DNA from: Russula earlei
Lineage: Eukaryota; Basidiomycota; Agaricomycetes; Russulales; Russulaceae
Length of the DNA: 39,990 nucleotides
Reading direction: 5' to 3'
Assembly (NCBI GenBank): GCA_025769875.1
Contig: JAGFNK010000474.1
Location: 1-39,990 of the forward strand
Shown here: positions 1 through 11,242 of the stretch, piece by piece
Position numbering within the stretch: the stretch's first letter is position 1
Layout of the letters: each line of letters opens with the position of its first letter
Program-made: the position numbers and the translations under genes
Notes under the pieces: model-generated
What the model was told of the DNA's origin: nothing
What the model saw: the letters and a program-made list of their open reading frames with translations, nothing else
Databases searched by the model: none

Positions 1-2640
1 AGAAGCGTAATCGGCGAGCCAGAACAATGTCGGTCTTCCTGGTGTCCGAGGGATGTAGACGATAATGTGATTGGAGACCGCTAAAAAATGATTAACCAAC
101 GGACGCGGGTCTGAAGGGCGCCCGGATGAGACCCAATCTAGAGGTAGAGATGGCATGACCCAACTGACAGATGCGACCACGCGAACCTTGGACAAGATGG
201 CCTTGTACCCGCAATAAGTGGTCGGTACGGACTCGATGCACAGCTTTGCAGGTGATCCGTCGCTCATCTGTTGCATGAGTTCCCCGAAGAAACGGTTAGA
301 GACCTTCGGGGCCTTGGCCTCCCCAAGGGTATGTCAACCTGGTAACTGAAATCGGAGATGACATTGACACTGAGGCGAGCGCTGTTCGACTGGAGATATT
401 CCAACTCCTTTCCTGTCAGCATGATAGATGTCGGAGACCAGGTGAGACAGAGACTGCGAAGGGCCATTGGCCGTCCTTCGTGATCAAAGCGGGAAAGCTT
501 CGCGTGCACAACTCTCTCGTAATGACACTAAGACCTCGTTGGGCGAGAGATTGCGACCCCACTGGTTCGTGAAATTTGTCATTGATGCTTGGTATGGCAG
601 CCAAGTCGTTCATCTTAGTTGGCAAATCTCCGCGTAGATGTGCGGAGGGTGGATGTCGCTTATCAGGCCCATTTGAGCAACAGAATTTCGAATCCAAACT
701 CAGACTTTGGGAATTTCCAGAGGTCACCAATATGACAAGTTTGCGTTTTGAGTTTGAAAGTGTTGTCTAGAATGGGCCTCATCGGGACCCCCACTGCTGG
801 GGGGCGAAGGATGAGGTGTTCGCGGCGCTCTATCCCCCTGTTTCGTCGACTCGGCAAAACAACGCGTATCTTGGCCATTGGGAACAAGCAATGTGTGGAT
901 AGTAGTGTCAGACTCTGATGAACATCAAAGGGGGGGGGTCTTGCCTTTGGTAGACCACTAAAAGTCAACTCGGGTAATATCGATTCTCAGGGGAGCTGGA
1001 CTCCCAGGGGGAAAGGTCGGGCGTGACAGCACGGTGTTCTCGCTCAGGTTTGTCTCACGCTCCCAAGCGCTAATATTACAAATTTTTTGTGATAGCGATT
1101 ATCAACTATTGTTCTTTTCAAAGCTCGCTCGTCGTTACCCCACCAATCACCACTGCACCCTTCTTCTAAAGCCCGCATTGACGTTCGTTCAAAGAAAGCC
1201 GAAAACGGTTCGTTTCTCTCGCTCTCGCTCACCGGGTCCGGCATTCGCGGGCTGTCAGCCCATCCCATCCGCTGACTCCAAAGTCAAAGTCGGATGTAGA
1301 TGTGTATAAGTGTGGTCGTCGCTGTGCCACAGGCATTAAACAAATCAAACGCTCATGTGCCAGAGGCGGGCCGGACTAGCGGCTCTCAGCACCGGAAGGC
1401 CAAGCGATCCGAGGAAAAATGGAAAAGAAGGCGTGTCCCATGCAGTTTCGCGATTCCATTAATACAATTTTTTACCCCCCCCCGTTCGCTGGAAATCCCG
1501 TCAAACCGCGGCGTGCGGTCGTGCGTGCGGTCGTCCGCCTGCACGAAGAGTGACTGATTATTAATAATGACCGGGGCCGGCTTTCATAAGAGGATTACTT
1601 TATAGTGATCTCACTGACCAGGCGACGACCGTTGTTATCAAGCGTGGACGAGACGTTTGCTGCGAAATACCGACTACGCAATTTGGACTCCTTGGACGAT
1701 TTGTGACGTGACATCGAGGACTAGCAAGCGTTCAAGTTGGCGGACAAAATGAGCTGCTCCGTTGATCATGCGCCTCCTTCTGGAATCGACCCTCCCCTTT
1801 CTTTCTCCTTAGCCTCATCGGAGCCGTCTGGAAGTTCCTCCCTCCGTTCTCTGTCTTGAGCCTCCTGCTCCAGAGGACCAACTTAAAAAGGTTCTCTAGC
1901 TCCAATTTTGTCCATTTGTAACTGTCATCGCCCTCAATGTCTCCCAATATCATTGCAGAATCCACAGAACTGCATTGCATCATTCAAAAGTATAAACATG
2001 TCCAGCGAGGCTATGATGAGCGCTACCATGGAACGTGCCGACAGATGGGTAAACTCGGCATCGGGATCATGGGATATCAATTGATAGGCTCAATCTTGGT
2101 GTGTAAAAGACTGAGGGAAAGTAATCAGATTATTTACAAGTCTGGTCCATCGTGTGTGGCACATCCAACAATTACCCCTGCCCCTGATGCTCCCCCACCG
2201 CCGGCGCAGAAGCCACAGTCATAAACTGGTGATGGCCTAGGATAGAAACTGTGACTATACGGAGGATGCGTGAACTAGCACGAGCAATGTCACGTGAAGC
2301 GGTCCTACCCGAAGGCTTCCACGGAACAACGTTTTCCTATCAAAAGAATCAGCATCAGACCGCTACACCCCATGGAGCACCTATGGGGACACCACTTAAG
2401 GTCATTGAAAAGCTGGACGAGTGTGTTGGATTGGTAAGCAGCTTTATGATTGTTGTCGGAGCACGGCAAATGGCCCTCTGCTGCCAGCCCGCGTTCCGAC
2501 CCGAGGGGATTGGTATCGATGTCCATTCAGATCGGATCGATGTCCAGTCCAGATGAGATGCAAGGTTTGTACATGCCGTTGTCTAAGAAAGGATCATAGG
2601 AACTTGCCGTGACATGAGGATGTCCAGCCAGGTTGTGATA
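1..2640. other. gene-poor stretch, no supportable gene
   Basis: No open frame here shows a recognisable family motif, a convincing splice chain or a conserved C-terminus. A minus-strand frame at 264-509 is leucine-rich and vaguely resembles fungal F-box/LRR proteins, but it has no start context, no repeat register and no partner exon. The stretch holds long homopolymers (a G run near 930 and a C run near 1480), typical of untranslated or degenerate sequence. I see no tRNA, no tandem array and no transposase motif. Confidence 0.5.
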
Positions 2641-3340
2641 TGGTGCCTCGCCCTCAACGAGAGAAGGAACTCTATTCGATATAGGACCGTCAGAACTGCA
2701 TCAGTCACTGTGCGTCAACAATAGGCGTAGTTGTTCTTGATGAGCACATAACTAATTGTCATCAGCCCGAAGCCGAAGTGTGTATGCGTAACCTGAGCTG
2801 GCAAGGTAACCAACTGCGTTGAAAATGCCCTGGGAAGAACCCAGTGGTCGTCGAAGGGCATACAAGTGTGTAATCAGAGCATCACCATGATCGACAGGCT
2901 GGATCTTATTCTTATCTGGTTCAAGTGGACGGGCCGGTGCCGCCAAGCCAACCAAGCGAGAGAGAAAGACAGCTCCCTACTTGGCCAGTCCAATCTCACT
3001 TTGACTTGTCTGCATGGAGCAGATGACTCACCCAGGGCTGACATGTCTAGCGCCGCTACCCCAGAAGGACGTCGAAGAGGGCAGGTGAGGAGGTTTTTGT
3101 TCCAAAAAACGAAATACAGGTGCTGTATGCTCGCTCACTCCAGAAACACCGAGACTAACTCGTTCTGGTTCTAGTTCAGTCCCACGGCGTAGTCTTTCAT
3201 GTGTGTAATAGATATGATGACGTTAGATCGCCCATCAAAGCACGCAATGGGGTAATGTAGAGATGCGCCACCACGCGTCAGTATGGTTCGCGATGGCGTG
3301 CTTGTCGGCAACACATATCAGGAAGTGAACGTCGAGTACC
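2640..3340. repeat. dispersed repeat, partial copy C (3' part)
   Basis: This block matches, with substitutions and indels, the 3' parts of two longer blocks at about 10.2-10.66 kb (copy A) and 22.45-22.95 kb (copy B). Shared landmarks in the same order are the word GAGAGAAGGAA, a GCCGCCAA word, GAAGAGGGCA(G)GTGA, CAGGTGCT(GTATGCTCGC) and, shared with copy A only, CCACGCGTCAGTATGG followed by GCGTGCTTGTCGGCA. It ends about 120 bp before the sulfate permease start, so it may supply part of that promoter. No transposase, target-site duplication or terminal repeat could be defined, so the element class is unknown. Edges are approximate. Confidence 0.7.
2702..2845 (-). pseudogene. degraded transketolase fragment inside repeat copy C
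   Basis: On the minus strand this segment reads GSSQGIFNAVGYLA and then LIKNNYAY after a degraded gap. The intact transketolase gene at 24898-27643 reads [16 protein letters not shown] and LINNYTY in the same order and spacing. The similarity continues past the exon end into the gene's following intron: both carry CGCACAGTGAC or GCACAGTGAC just downstream. That makes it a genomic copy rather than a processed one. It has substitutions and frame breaks and cannot be functional. Divergence suggests an old event. Confidence 0.65.
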
Positions 3341-3462
3341 TGGTCCTGGTCCCTGGTCCTCTCTGCTCTAGTCGTAACGCACCGGAATGATATCAAGCCT
3401 CGGGGTTGCCTAAATACCGCTCCATCTTCCCATCCATCTTCCCTTCTACCTGATTCTCCACC

Positions 3463-6232
3463 ATGTCCTTTGAGCGAGCCAAGAAGCTGGGGAAGAAGGT
3501 CATACGGTATCCCGACTATCAACCTTCCGTTCTCTCCTCCAAGGATTGGTTCTATGGGGTCATACCAAGCGACCCTAAACTCGTCGTAAGTCGATCATCC
3601 GCCACGCGCCCATCCTTCCCCGTTCACTCCATTCAGGCTATCAATTATCTTCGCCGTCTCTTCCCTATTCTTCGCTGGATCACCCACTACAGTGATTTCG
3701 CTTCCCACCTGCCTTGCCGTGGTCAACTCACATCCTATAGATGTCGGTTGGCTAACTGGCGATATCATTGCGGGTCTTACCGTCGGCATGGTCCTCGTTC
3801 CTCAATGCATGTCTTACGCCACGGTAAATTCGTATCTACGTGATCCACGCCGTTGCTGGCCATTGACACATCACGCCAGATCGCTACTTTGCCGCCGGAA
3901 TATGGTCTTTACTCGGCCTTCGTCGGAACCATGACCTATTTCGTGCGTCCTCGTTCGAATGAGTATCCTTGCCTCACTCTCAATCCACGCCTCCAGTTGT
4001 TCGCCACATCCAAGGATATTTCTATCGGCCCCGTCGCAGTCATGTCTCTTATGGTCTCTCAGATCATCAGATTCGTTGACCAAAGATATCCGAAGGAATG
4101 GTCGAACCCTGAGATCGCCACAAATTTGGCGTTCGTATGCGGATTCATTGCGCTTGGCATCGGTCTACTCCGACTTGGCTGGATAGTGGAGCTTATCCCT
4201 TTACCGGTTGTTGCCGGTTTCATGACTGGCTCCGCCATCAATATCGCTGCGGGTCAAGTGCCCGGTCTCATGGGGATCACTGGATTCGAGTTTGTGCACT
4301 CTCTTCTCGCGTTTGGAGTATTGCTGATATGCTATGAGATAGCACGCGAGCAGCTACCTATCACGTTATCATCAACACACTCAAGGGCCTCGGTAGAACG
4401 CAAAAGGACGCGGCATTTGGCCTTGTCGGTCTGTTTGCTCTATATGCTATTCGCATTACATGTGATCAACTGTCACGACGGTACCCCCCGTCGAGGTTTG
4501 TTTATGTCTTGCGTTAAAAGTCGCCGCGTCTTACTGTCATCCCATAGCCCGGATTCTTTTCTTCGTTTCGGCATTCCGGAGTGCGTTCGTGATTGTCGTC
4601 CTGACATTTGCCTCTTGGTTGTACACCCGCCACCGGAAGAGTAAAAATGGATCATACCCAATAAAGATCCTGCAGAACGTTCCCGGAGGTCTCAAGCACG
4701 TGGGGAGTCCGAACATCGACCATCGGCTGATCTCAGCTCTTGCGCCTAAACTCCCTGTAGCGGCGATCGTCTTACTTCTTGAGCACATCGCTATTGCCAA
4801 GTGTAGGTCAAAAATAAAATTCAGCCTAATACACATAACTGATATTCCCTCAGCATTTGGGCGTATAAATAACTACACGATTGACCCTAATCAGGAACTG
4901 ATTGCGATTGGAGTGACAAATACGGTTGGGACTGTGTTTGGGGCCTATCCTGCGACCGGTTCTTTCTCGCGTTCTGCTCTCAAATCCAAGTCTGGCGTAC
5001 GCACTCCGGCAGCTGGTATCCTGACCGGGATTATCGTGATCGTCGCGTTATATGGACTCACCCCGGCATTCTACTGGATCCCTTCTGCTGGGCTATCCGC
5101 TGTGATCATCCACGCGGTTGCCGACCTTGTCACGAAGCCTACACAAATGTACATGTTCTGGCGTACCTCTCCGTTCGAATTCTTCATCTGGGTGGCCGCG
5201 GTTCTGGTGACGATTTTCTCATCAATCGAAAATGGCATCTACGTTTCCCTGTCCGTGTCCGCAGCGCTTCTTGTTTTCAGGCTTGCACACCCTCGAGGCC
5301 ACTTCCTCGGCCGCGTTCGGGTACACTCAAGCAATACCACATCAGACGTGCGGGACGTTTTCGTCCCCCTCTCTCGTAACCGCGTCATCAACCCGCAGAT
5401 CCGCGTAGACCCCCCTCCCCCCGGGATACTCATTTATCGCTTTGAAGAGACGTTCCTGTATCCGAACTGCAGCGTATTTAACAGCGAGATTGTGAGTCAT
5501 GTGAAAGCAACGACGCGCCGCGGAAAGGACTTGCGTCTAATTCCGCTGAGCGACCGGCCTTGGAATGACCCTGGTCCGCGGAATGCTGCTGCCTCTGAGT
5601 GGGAGGAAAACCAAGCAAGGCCCGTTCTACGCGCCATCGTCCTAGACTTTTCCACAATGTATGCCCGCTTTATGCTGGAAGTGTACCAGATTAGATTGCT
5701 AACGTGTTGATGCAGTTCACAAGTGGACACGACATCTATACAGGCACTGGTGGATACTCGGTTTGAGATAGAAAGATGGACGGAACACCCTGTCGAGTTC
5801 CACTTTGCTTCGATACTCTCTCCCTGGATACGTCGTTCACTCATCGGGGGTGGCTTTGGCTATGACGACAGGTTACCATCAGCTAACCGGCCTCATGTTT
5901 TCGTGCCTTTATCGGCGCGGTACGATGACTCTTTCTCCGGTGGTGCATTGTCAAAGGACATAGAAGATGGAGACACGAAAGGAGTGGTGCTCCCCGATCC
6001 CTCGTATGGCACAATACATGGCAGTGAAGGATCTGCCGTGCAGGTCGATACGCCATTCTTCCACTTAGATTTGGCAGAAGCAGTGGCCGCAGCCGAGTCG
6101 GGGCTTTCAAGTCGTTCGAAGATTTCTCCGCCGCATTCGAGTGAACTGTCTGTGGGAAAGGATGATGGGTACGAAGCAGAGCATGGTATTGAACAGAGTG
6201 GAGGACAAGGATACGATTGGATGAACGGATAA
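3463..6232 (+). CDS. SulP-family sulfate permease with STAS domain (one frame break)
   Basis: Proton-coupled sulfate (anion) transporter of the plasma membrane. Exons are 3463-3585, 3637-3691, 3741-3823, 3880-3942, 3997-4289, 4343-4495, 4548-4802, 4854-5658 and 5716-6232, separated by 49-57 nt introns; about 781 residues. SulP hallmarks are GLTVGMVLVPQCMSYA, PPEYGLYSAFVG, ATSKDISIGPVAVMS, GVTNTVGTVFGAYPATGSFS and LSAVIIHAVADL. A C-terminal STAS domain follows, with FSTISQVDTTSIQAL and a conserved FHFASILSPWIRRSLI stretch, then a hydrophilic tail. Exon 6 ends one base out of phase with exon 7. A run of six C at 4484-4489 would restore phase and the family motif before the intron if it had five. 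This is either a base-calling error or a real inactivating insertion. The start has a CACC-ATG context. Confidence 0.92.
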
Positions 6233-8345
6233 TGTACAGTCAACGAAAAAATTGTTATGCAATTCACTTGCTCGAAACACGGGTACCTTTTCTCGTGATC
6301 TTTCCAAAAAAGCCTTCAATTCGTGGTCTACTCGGTCCGCACGCACGCACGCGATTGTTTTCTACTCGTTGTGATTTCGAATGCCTCTCCCCTGTATATA
6401 ACCAAGAAGCCCCTAACTCTCGTGCCTCAAGTTCTTGCTTTATACCCTCTTGTTGCAGACACGCGCCTTCGGCACAACTAATTCCACTTCAAAATCTGCT
6501 ATCCTTGACGTTGTTGCGACAAAACTTGAATTTTTACACCAACACGAACACAATCGCAACGCCATAAGTTCATGTCCAAGAACATAGTGCAACACCCTGA
6601 TTGTGTACACCCAATTGCCCGACAGATTTCAGCGCTCTGTTCATGGACGGTGGTTGGATCAATGGCCCCAGGAAAATAGCGTTCGTGATATCAAGTCAAT
6701 TGAAGTCCTGTGAGCGCATTTAGAACCTGCACATCACTCAGGGGAGATACGTTGGGACAAAAAAGTCGGGGAAAAGAGAAACGTACAAGAACTCGGCCAT
6801 TTGGAAACAAAACCTCCTAGAAAGGGGAGGAGGCCAGCATATCATGGGTCTAAAGAGAGATATTGTGAGCAGGTCAAGGACGACAAGTAAAAACGACAAA
6901 CTATCGCAGCAGTCCTCTCGATGCGAATTCAGTTTCCTTCCATGGCATCAATATGTGCATTGTACTGTGCCCTGTATCCCTCCGACCGTGCCTTTAATTC
7001 CTCCACCTGTGCCTTGATCTCATTGATAGTGAGAGTCCAAAGCGACGCATTCGCCCTTCGTGTTCTCCAGCACCAATCTACCAAACTGCCCCTGAATGAT
7101 CACCACCCCAACAATATACGCCGAAGGAATCCCCTTGGAGCCCGTCTAACTTCTTGTAAGAGAAGGTTGCCCCGCAGGGCTCGGTCACCAAGAACAAGAT
7201 AACAAGAACGCTCCGTCGCCGCACGTGGAATACGATGCTTGAAAAAACGGACGGTGTGAGACAGCGCAGGAGGAGGACCAAAGGACGCGCACCACCGCCG
7301 AACCGCAACTTCCCGTGCGAGTACCAAGGCGGCGGCAGCGGCAGCCTCGCTTCGCTGCCCGTGAGCTTTGCGCACCGCGCCGCAACCGCGCCCTGACGGA
7401 ATCGAGGAGAACAGGGAACGCGGCAGCAGCGCAGAGCGCCCGTGACGGTGGACGGAGCCGGCTAAAGGCGCCGGCGCCGGCGCGTTTCGGCCCATCGACG
7501 ATCCTCCGACGAGGGGGTCGCGCGATCGATGTCGACTATTTTGACGCGACGCGGCAGCTTCCCGATCGATGGCATATTGACGACCCTTCATCGCCGCGTC
7601 CGAGCTCGAGTCTCCGCCGTGCCCTGCCTCGGCGGAGGAGGTGTCCTGGTCCTGGTTGCGGGTCCGAGTGAGACGCGTCAAACGACGTTTGAAGGTGGCC
7701 CTTCCACGTCTCTGATGGATCGAGATGCGATTGTGTTCTCATTCCACCGACCCTCGCGGCGTGTGGCTGAATACCCAGATGTGATATGCTGCATTCCGTC
7801 CGCGGAGGTCGGCAAGGCACCAAGAGGACGGTTAAGTGAGAACACCACACCTGCCCACAGGCCGAGTGAATTCCATCTGGGGTACTCCCCTGTGAGCAGC
7901 CCAAAAGGTAGTACACGTGCATCAGGACGCAAGTGCATGCTACAGCTCCTACTTCAATGCATTTGCCCAAGGTGGTGGTTCATTTTCTGATCCATAGTGA
8001 TCAATGGCATTTACATATGAGTAGAAAATCGAGTAGGTTTTCGACGAAAATGAAAGCGCAGCGGGGTGACGACTTCAATGATCTGTCCGTTTCGTGTCCA
8101 GCCAAGTGGTTCAATTCCTCTTGCGATTATGTAGCGACGGGCTGGAACGGCTTCATATCTCCACCCTCCCGATATTCCACTCATCCTCCCTCACCGTAGA
8201 AATCCCTCACCGTAGAAAACAAAGGACGTACCGAATGACCAGGTTGAGGGTGGTATACATCCATTCCGAGGTGTCTGCAAATGCTTCTTCGGTCAGGGGT
8301 GAGGACGAACTGTACAGATAGATGCTGACATTCGCACTTCGCACA
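6233..8345. other. intergenic, mostly featureless
   Basis: No complete gene is supported across this 2.1 kb. The 3' flank of the permease is AT-rich for about 650 bp. GC-rich sequence at 7250-7700 keeps several frames open by composition alone, without motifs. A short tandem duplication of CTCACCGTAGAAA lies at about 8189-8217. One coding-like fragment on the minus strand is listed separately. Confidence 0.45.
6929..7160 (-). pseudogene. coding-like C-terminal fragment with coiled coil, frame-shifted
   Basis: Read on the minus strand, a hydrophobic stretch (IPSAYIVGVVIIQGQF then GRLVLENTKGE) at about 7040-7150 is followed, after a one-base frame change near 7035, by a charged alpha-helical tail (INEIKAQVEELKARSEGY). 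The tail ends at a stop at 6929. The joined reading looks like the end of a real protein: a membrane-like segment, then a coiled coil. A possible acceptor AG lies just upstream at about 7152. I cannot name the family and found no matching upstream exons. It may be a decayed gene or one with a sequence error. Confidence 0.3.
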
Positions 8346-8755
8346 AACACGACGGGCAGGAAGGGATAAGTCGACTCTGCTTATAGTCAACTCAGTGGAT
8401 AATAAAAGTAAAATATTTCAAGTGCTGAGTAGGCTCTGTTGCGGCCACAAATTATATTACATAAGTAATGACCTTAGTTGAGCACGAAAAATGTGACAAA
8501 AAAGGTTAAATATGGAGAGTCTACTCATTCCGGCACAACTTTTACCCAGACTAGGGTAAAAGTTGTGCCGGAATGAGTAGACTCTCCATATTTAACCTTT
8601 TTTGTCACATTTTTCGTGCTCAACTAAGGTCATTACTTATGTAATATAATTTGTGGCCGCAACAGAGCCTACTCAGCACTTGAAATATTTTACTTTTATT
8701 ATCCACTGAGTTGACTATAAGCAGAGTCGACTTATCCCTTCCTGCCCGTCGTGTT
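8346..8755. repeat. perfect 202-bp inverted repeat with 6-nt loop
   Basis: Bases 8346-8547 are the exact reverse complement of 8554-8755. They are separated only by AGACTA. I compared the full arms by eye and found no mismatch. The outer ends are AACACGACGGG and CCCGTCGTGTT. The arms are AT-rich (TATTTTAC, TTATATTAC) with no open frame. No target-site duplication is visible at the flanks. It could be a foldback/MITE-like element, a very recent inverted duplication, a hairpin-RNA source, or an assembly artefact. Confidence 0.97.
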
Positions 8756-8769
8756 ACTCTTAGACCCTG

Positions 8770-10660
8770 CTGTATTTAAAAAGCCCTAGCTACCCTCTTG
8801 ACTTGAAGAATAGGATTCCTTTTCCCTTCTCACTCTCTGACTGCCTCAAGACGTTCGGCAGCTCTCGTCGCGTCCGCGTTCGACATCTCGCCCGGGCTCC
8901 TCGGGTGTCCACTAGGGCATCGGATAAAGCAACCAGCCTTACGATCTCACCCGCGCGTTCCCGGGCGCGCTCCAAAATCAAGGGCAAGTAGTAAGGCCAA
9001 CTCTTGATCAAACCTATGACATTGATACGAGAGTTTCGTAGCTTCAAAGATTACAACGCACTAGTTAGCCACTCGTCTCTCGAAGCGACACTCGGCCCTG
9101 ATGGTAGGAGCAACATTTCGAGAAGGTGCACCATGATCACCCTTGTCCGAATCATACTGCCAAGCAAAAATTTGGTTCTAAAATCGATCTTCAGACCCAT
9201 TTGTTAGAAGTACATTACGAGAATGCGATGTCTTCGCGCGATTCTCAACCACAGTCCGCTCCAATCCAGGCATCCTCGATGACAGTTAGAGATGTGAGTA
9301 ATAGCGCTCGAGCACAGAACATCATCATCCATGGACCCCGTCACCGCTGAGTACGTTTCTCTCTGGTCATGCATGAGCTTTGCCAAATTTTAACCCTAGG
9401 ACGTTACCCAAGATATTTGCACGCCCTCATGGATCGCCACGCCATCGCCATCGCGAACGTCAAGCCCTACCCGAGTTCGCTGCGTCCCAGTCTGGTGCGC
9501 GAGACCTGGCCTCCACCGTCTGGAACATACTCGACCTCGACCTCGACGAAACAGCGTCAATCATCAACCTCGTTGTCGATTTCTTGAGAAGGAAATTGAC
9601 CTTCTCAGAGCTTGGAACACGTCCGAAATAGAGCCTGCGCAAGTTGCCTGACTTTATCGTTTTACCCACGAGCGCGAGCATGGACTATGCGTCGGGTGCT
9701 AACAGCCACGTTCTGAACGCTCACCGTCTGGCGCCACCAAAGTAGTCCCAGCGGGCAGTTTGAGACCGCCTCTCACAGGCACCCGAGCATGGCGCGACCT
9801 TTCGCCTCTCAGAAAGCCACGAATCGCGGCCATGCGTCGAAAACAAGACCAGTGGATACAATAGGCATGCAATGTTTTCCCATTTTCCTCCCGTCATCAC
9901 CACGTTCAAGCATGCCCTCACTGCCCTCACCCTCCTTATCATCCCTGTCGACAGCAAGCACCTTGCCTCCTTGACCGCCTCCGCAAGTCGAAGACACCTC
10001 AACGCCTGCGCGTCCACTGCCGCCGCCCTCTCCCGACAGGTCAGACGCACCACCAGAAACGGCTGAGTCCCGCTCAACACCACTGCCGTAGTTGACCTCG
10101 AATGGGGTTCAAGTCATCCACTACTGTGTTTTCGCGTATGTCTCAGCCTTTTCTTTCTTTTTCTCTTGGTTTAGATTAACTGCCGACAAATCACCGACTT
10201 CATTTTTCACAGCGCGCACGTTCACCTTCCACGAGAGAAGGAAGGCTGCACGATATAAGGCCGTCAGGCTGACTTACTTGTCGTTCATAAACTCAAACCT
10301 ACCTGAGGTGGTGAAGCATCGATCGGCTGGATTTTATCTGGTTCACTGGTACCGCCAAACCGACGACAGCACAATGCTGTGCGGCAGAACATTGACTCTC
10401 AACTTGACCAGTTCATTTTGACCCGTCTGCACGGGGCAGATGATCCACCCAAGGGTTGACCCGTCTAAGGACCTCGAAGAGGGCAGGTGAGGTTTATTTG
10501 TCGCAGAAATCCCGATGCAGGTGCTGTATGCTCGCAGACTCTTAAGAGTGAGTAGGCTTTCGACCTGATTTAAAGCAAGCACAGGAACCATATCGGTACG
10601 CCACCACGCGTCAGTATGGCGTGCTTGTCGGCAGCACATACCGAGTAATCCACTTCCCTC
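8770..10660 (+). repeat. dispersed repeat, copy A
   Basis: This roughly 1.9-kb block parallels copy B (about 20850-22950) through a shared series of landmarks in the same order and similar spacing. They are a TATA-like start followed by CCCTAGCTAC, a TTGGTTCTAAAA-TCGATCTTCAG segment, ATGGACCCCGTCAC (9331), CACGCCATCGCCATCGC, the reading ARDLxSTVWNxLD, GCATGGACTATGCGTCG, GGGCAGTTTGAGACCGC and GAGAGAAGGAA. The 3' 450 bp are also shared with copy C. The conserved peptide readings suggest it once carried a spliced gene, but both copies contain stops and frame changes. No transposase was recognised. Edges are approximate and the element class is unknown. Confidence 0.7.
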
Positions 10661-10868
10661 CATCTGCCCCCTTGGGTCCTAGACGGGAACGAACGGAAGC
10701 GCTCGACCAACACCACCACAGACATGGCAAACCGCGGCCACCATGCCTTGGTCTTCTCCCAGCGCTCAAAGACGAACTGGAACAACGATGACGACCTATA
10801 ACCTGCCATTGGCACTTGCGTGGCAGTCAGATGTTCAGAAGTCACCCACTAACCTCGCAACCACAGCC

Positions 10869-11242
10869 ATGGCTTTCGACATGGACCTCAACATCCTAGT
10901 CTCAGCGGCCCATCTCGCACAACGCCACTTCAACTATAACTCGAAAACCGAGTCACCATCCCTTCCTCAGACCCTGCAGCCATACAGGTAAGCACAAACT
11001 CGTGTCCCCATGCAGGACCATTCCATGTTCATGAGTCCTACACAATGCTGACTTCTGTGTTTAGGAACACGAGGCTCCGACTTGAACCTGTATCCTCTCT
11101 TTGAGTTGTCAAACGTGTTAAAATCACCCCAGATAATGCAGCCAGCTCATTTCCTCTAATCTACCACAAGCCGCACATTGTTGACTTTCAGGCGTCCTTC
11201 GCCAAAGAGCTAGCCATCTTCGCATGGCGAGGCCCCAAGTAA
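10869..11242 (+). CDS. possible small spliced gene, unknown
   Basis: A three-exon model is internally consistent in phase. It runs from ATG at 10869 to 10987 (donor GTAAGC), then 11065-11089 (acceptor TTTAG, donor GTATCC), then 11192-11242 (acceptor TTTCAG) ending in TAA. It gives 64 residues beginning MAFDMDLNILVSAAHL and ending KELAIFAWRGPK. It shows no signal peptide, membrane segment or known motif. The second intron (102 nt) is longer than most here. It lies just downstream of repeat copy A and may be part of an element. Chance splice-site agreement is quite possible. Confidence 0.22.

Noticed and set aside
7100..7681. 193-codon minus-strand frame in GC-rich sequence
   Set aside because: Arg/Ala/Ser-skewed composition typical of GC-driven open frames, with no motif and no consistent splice chain.
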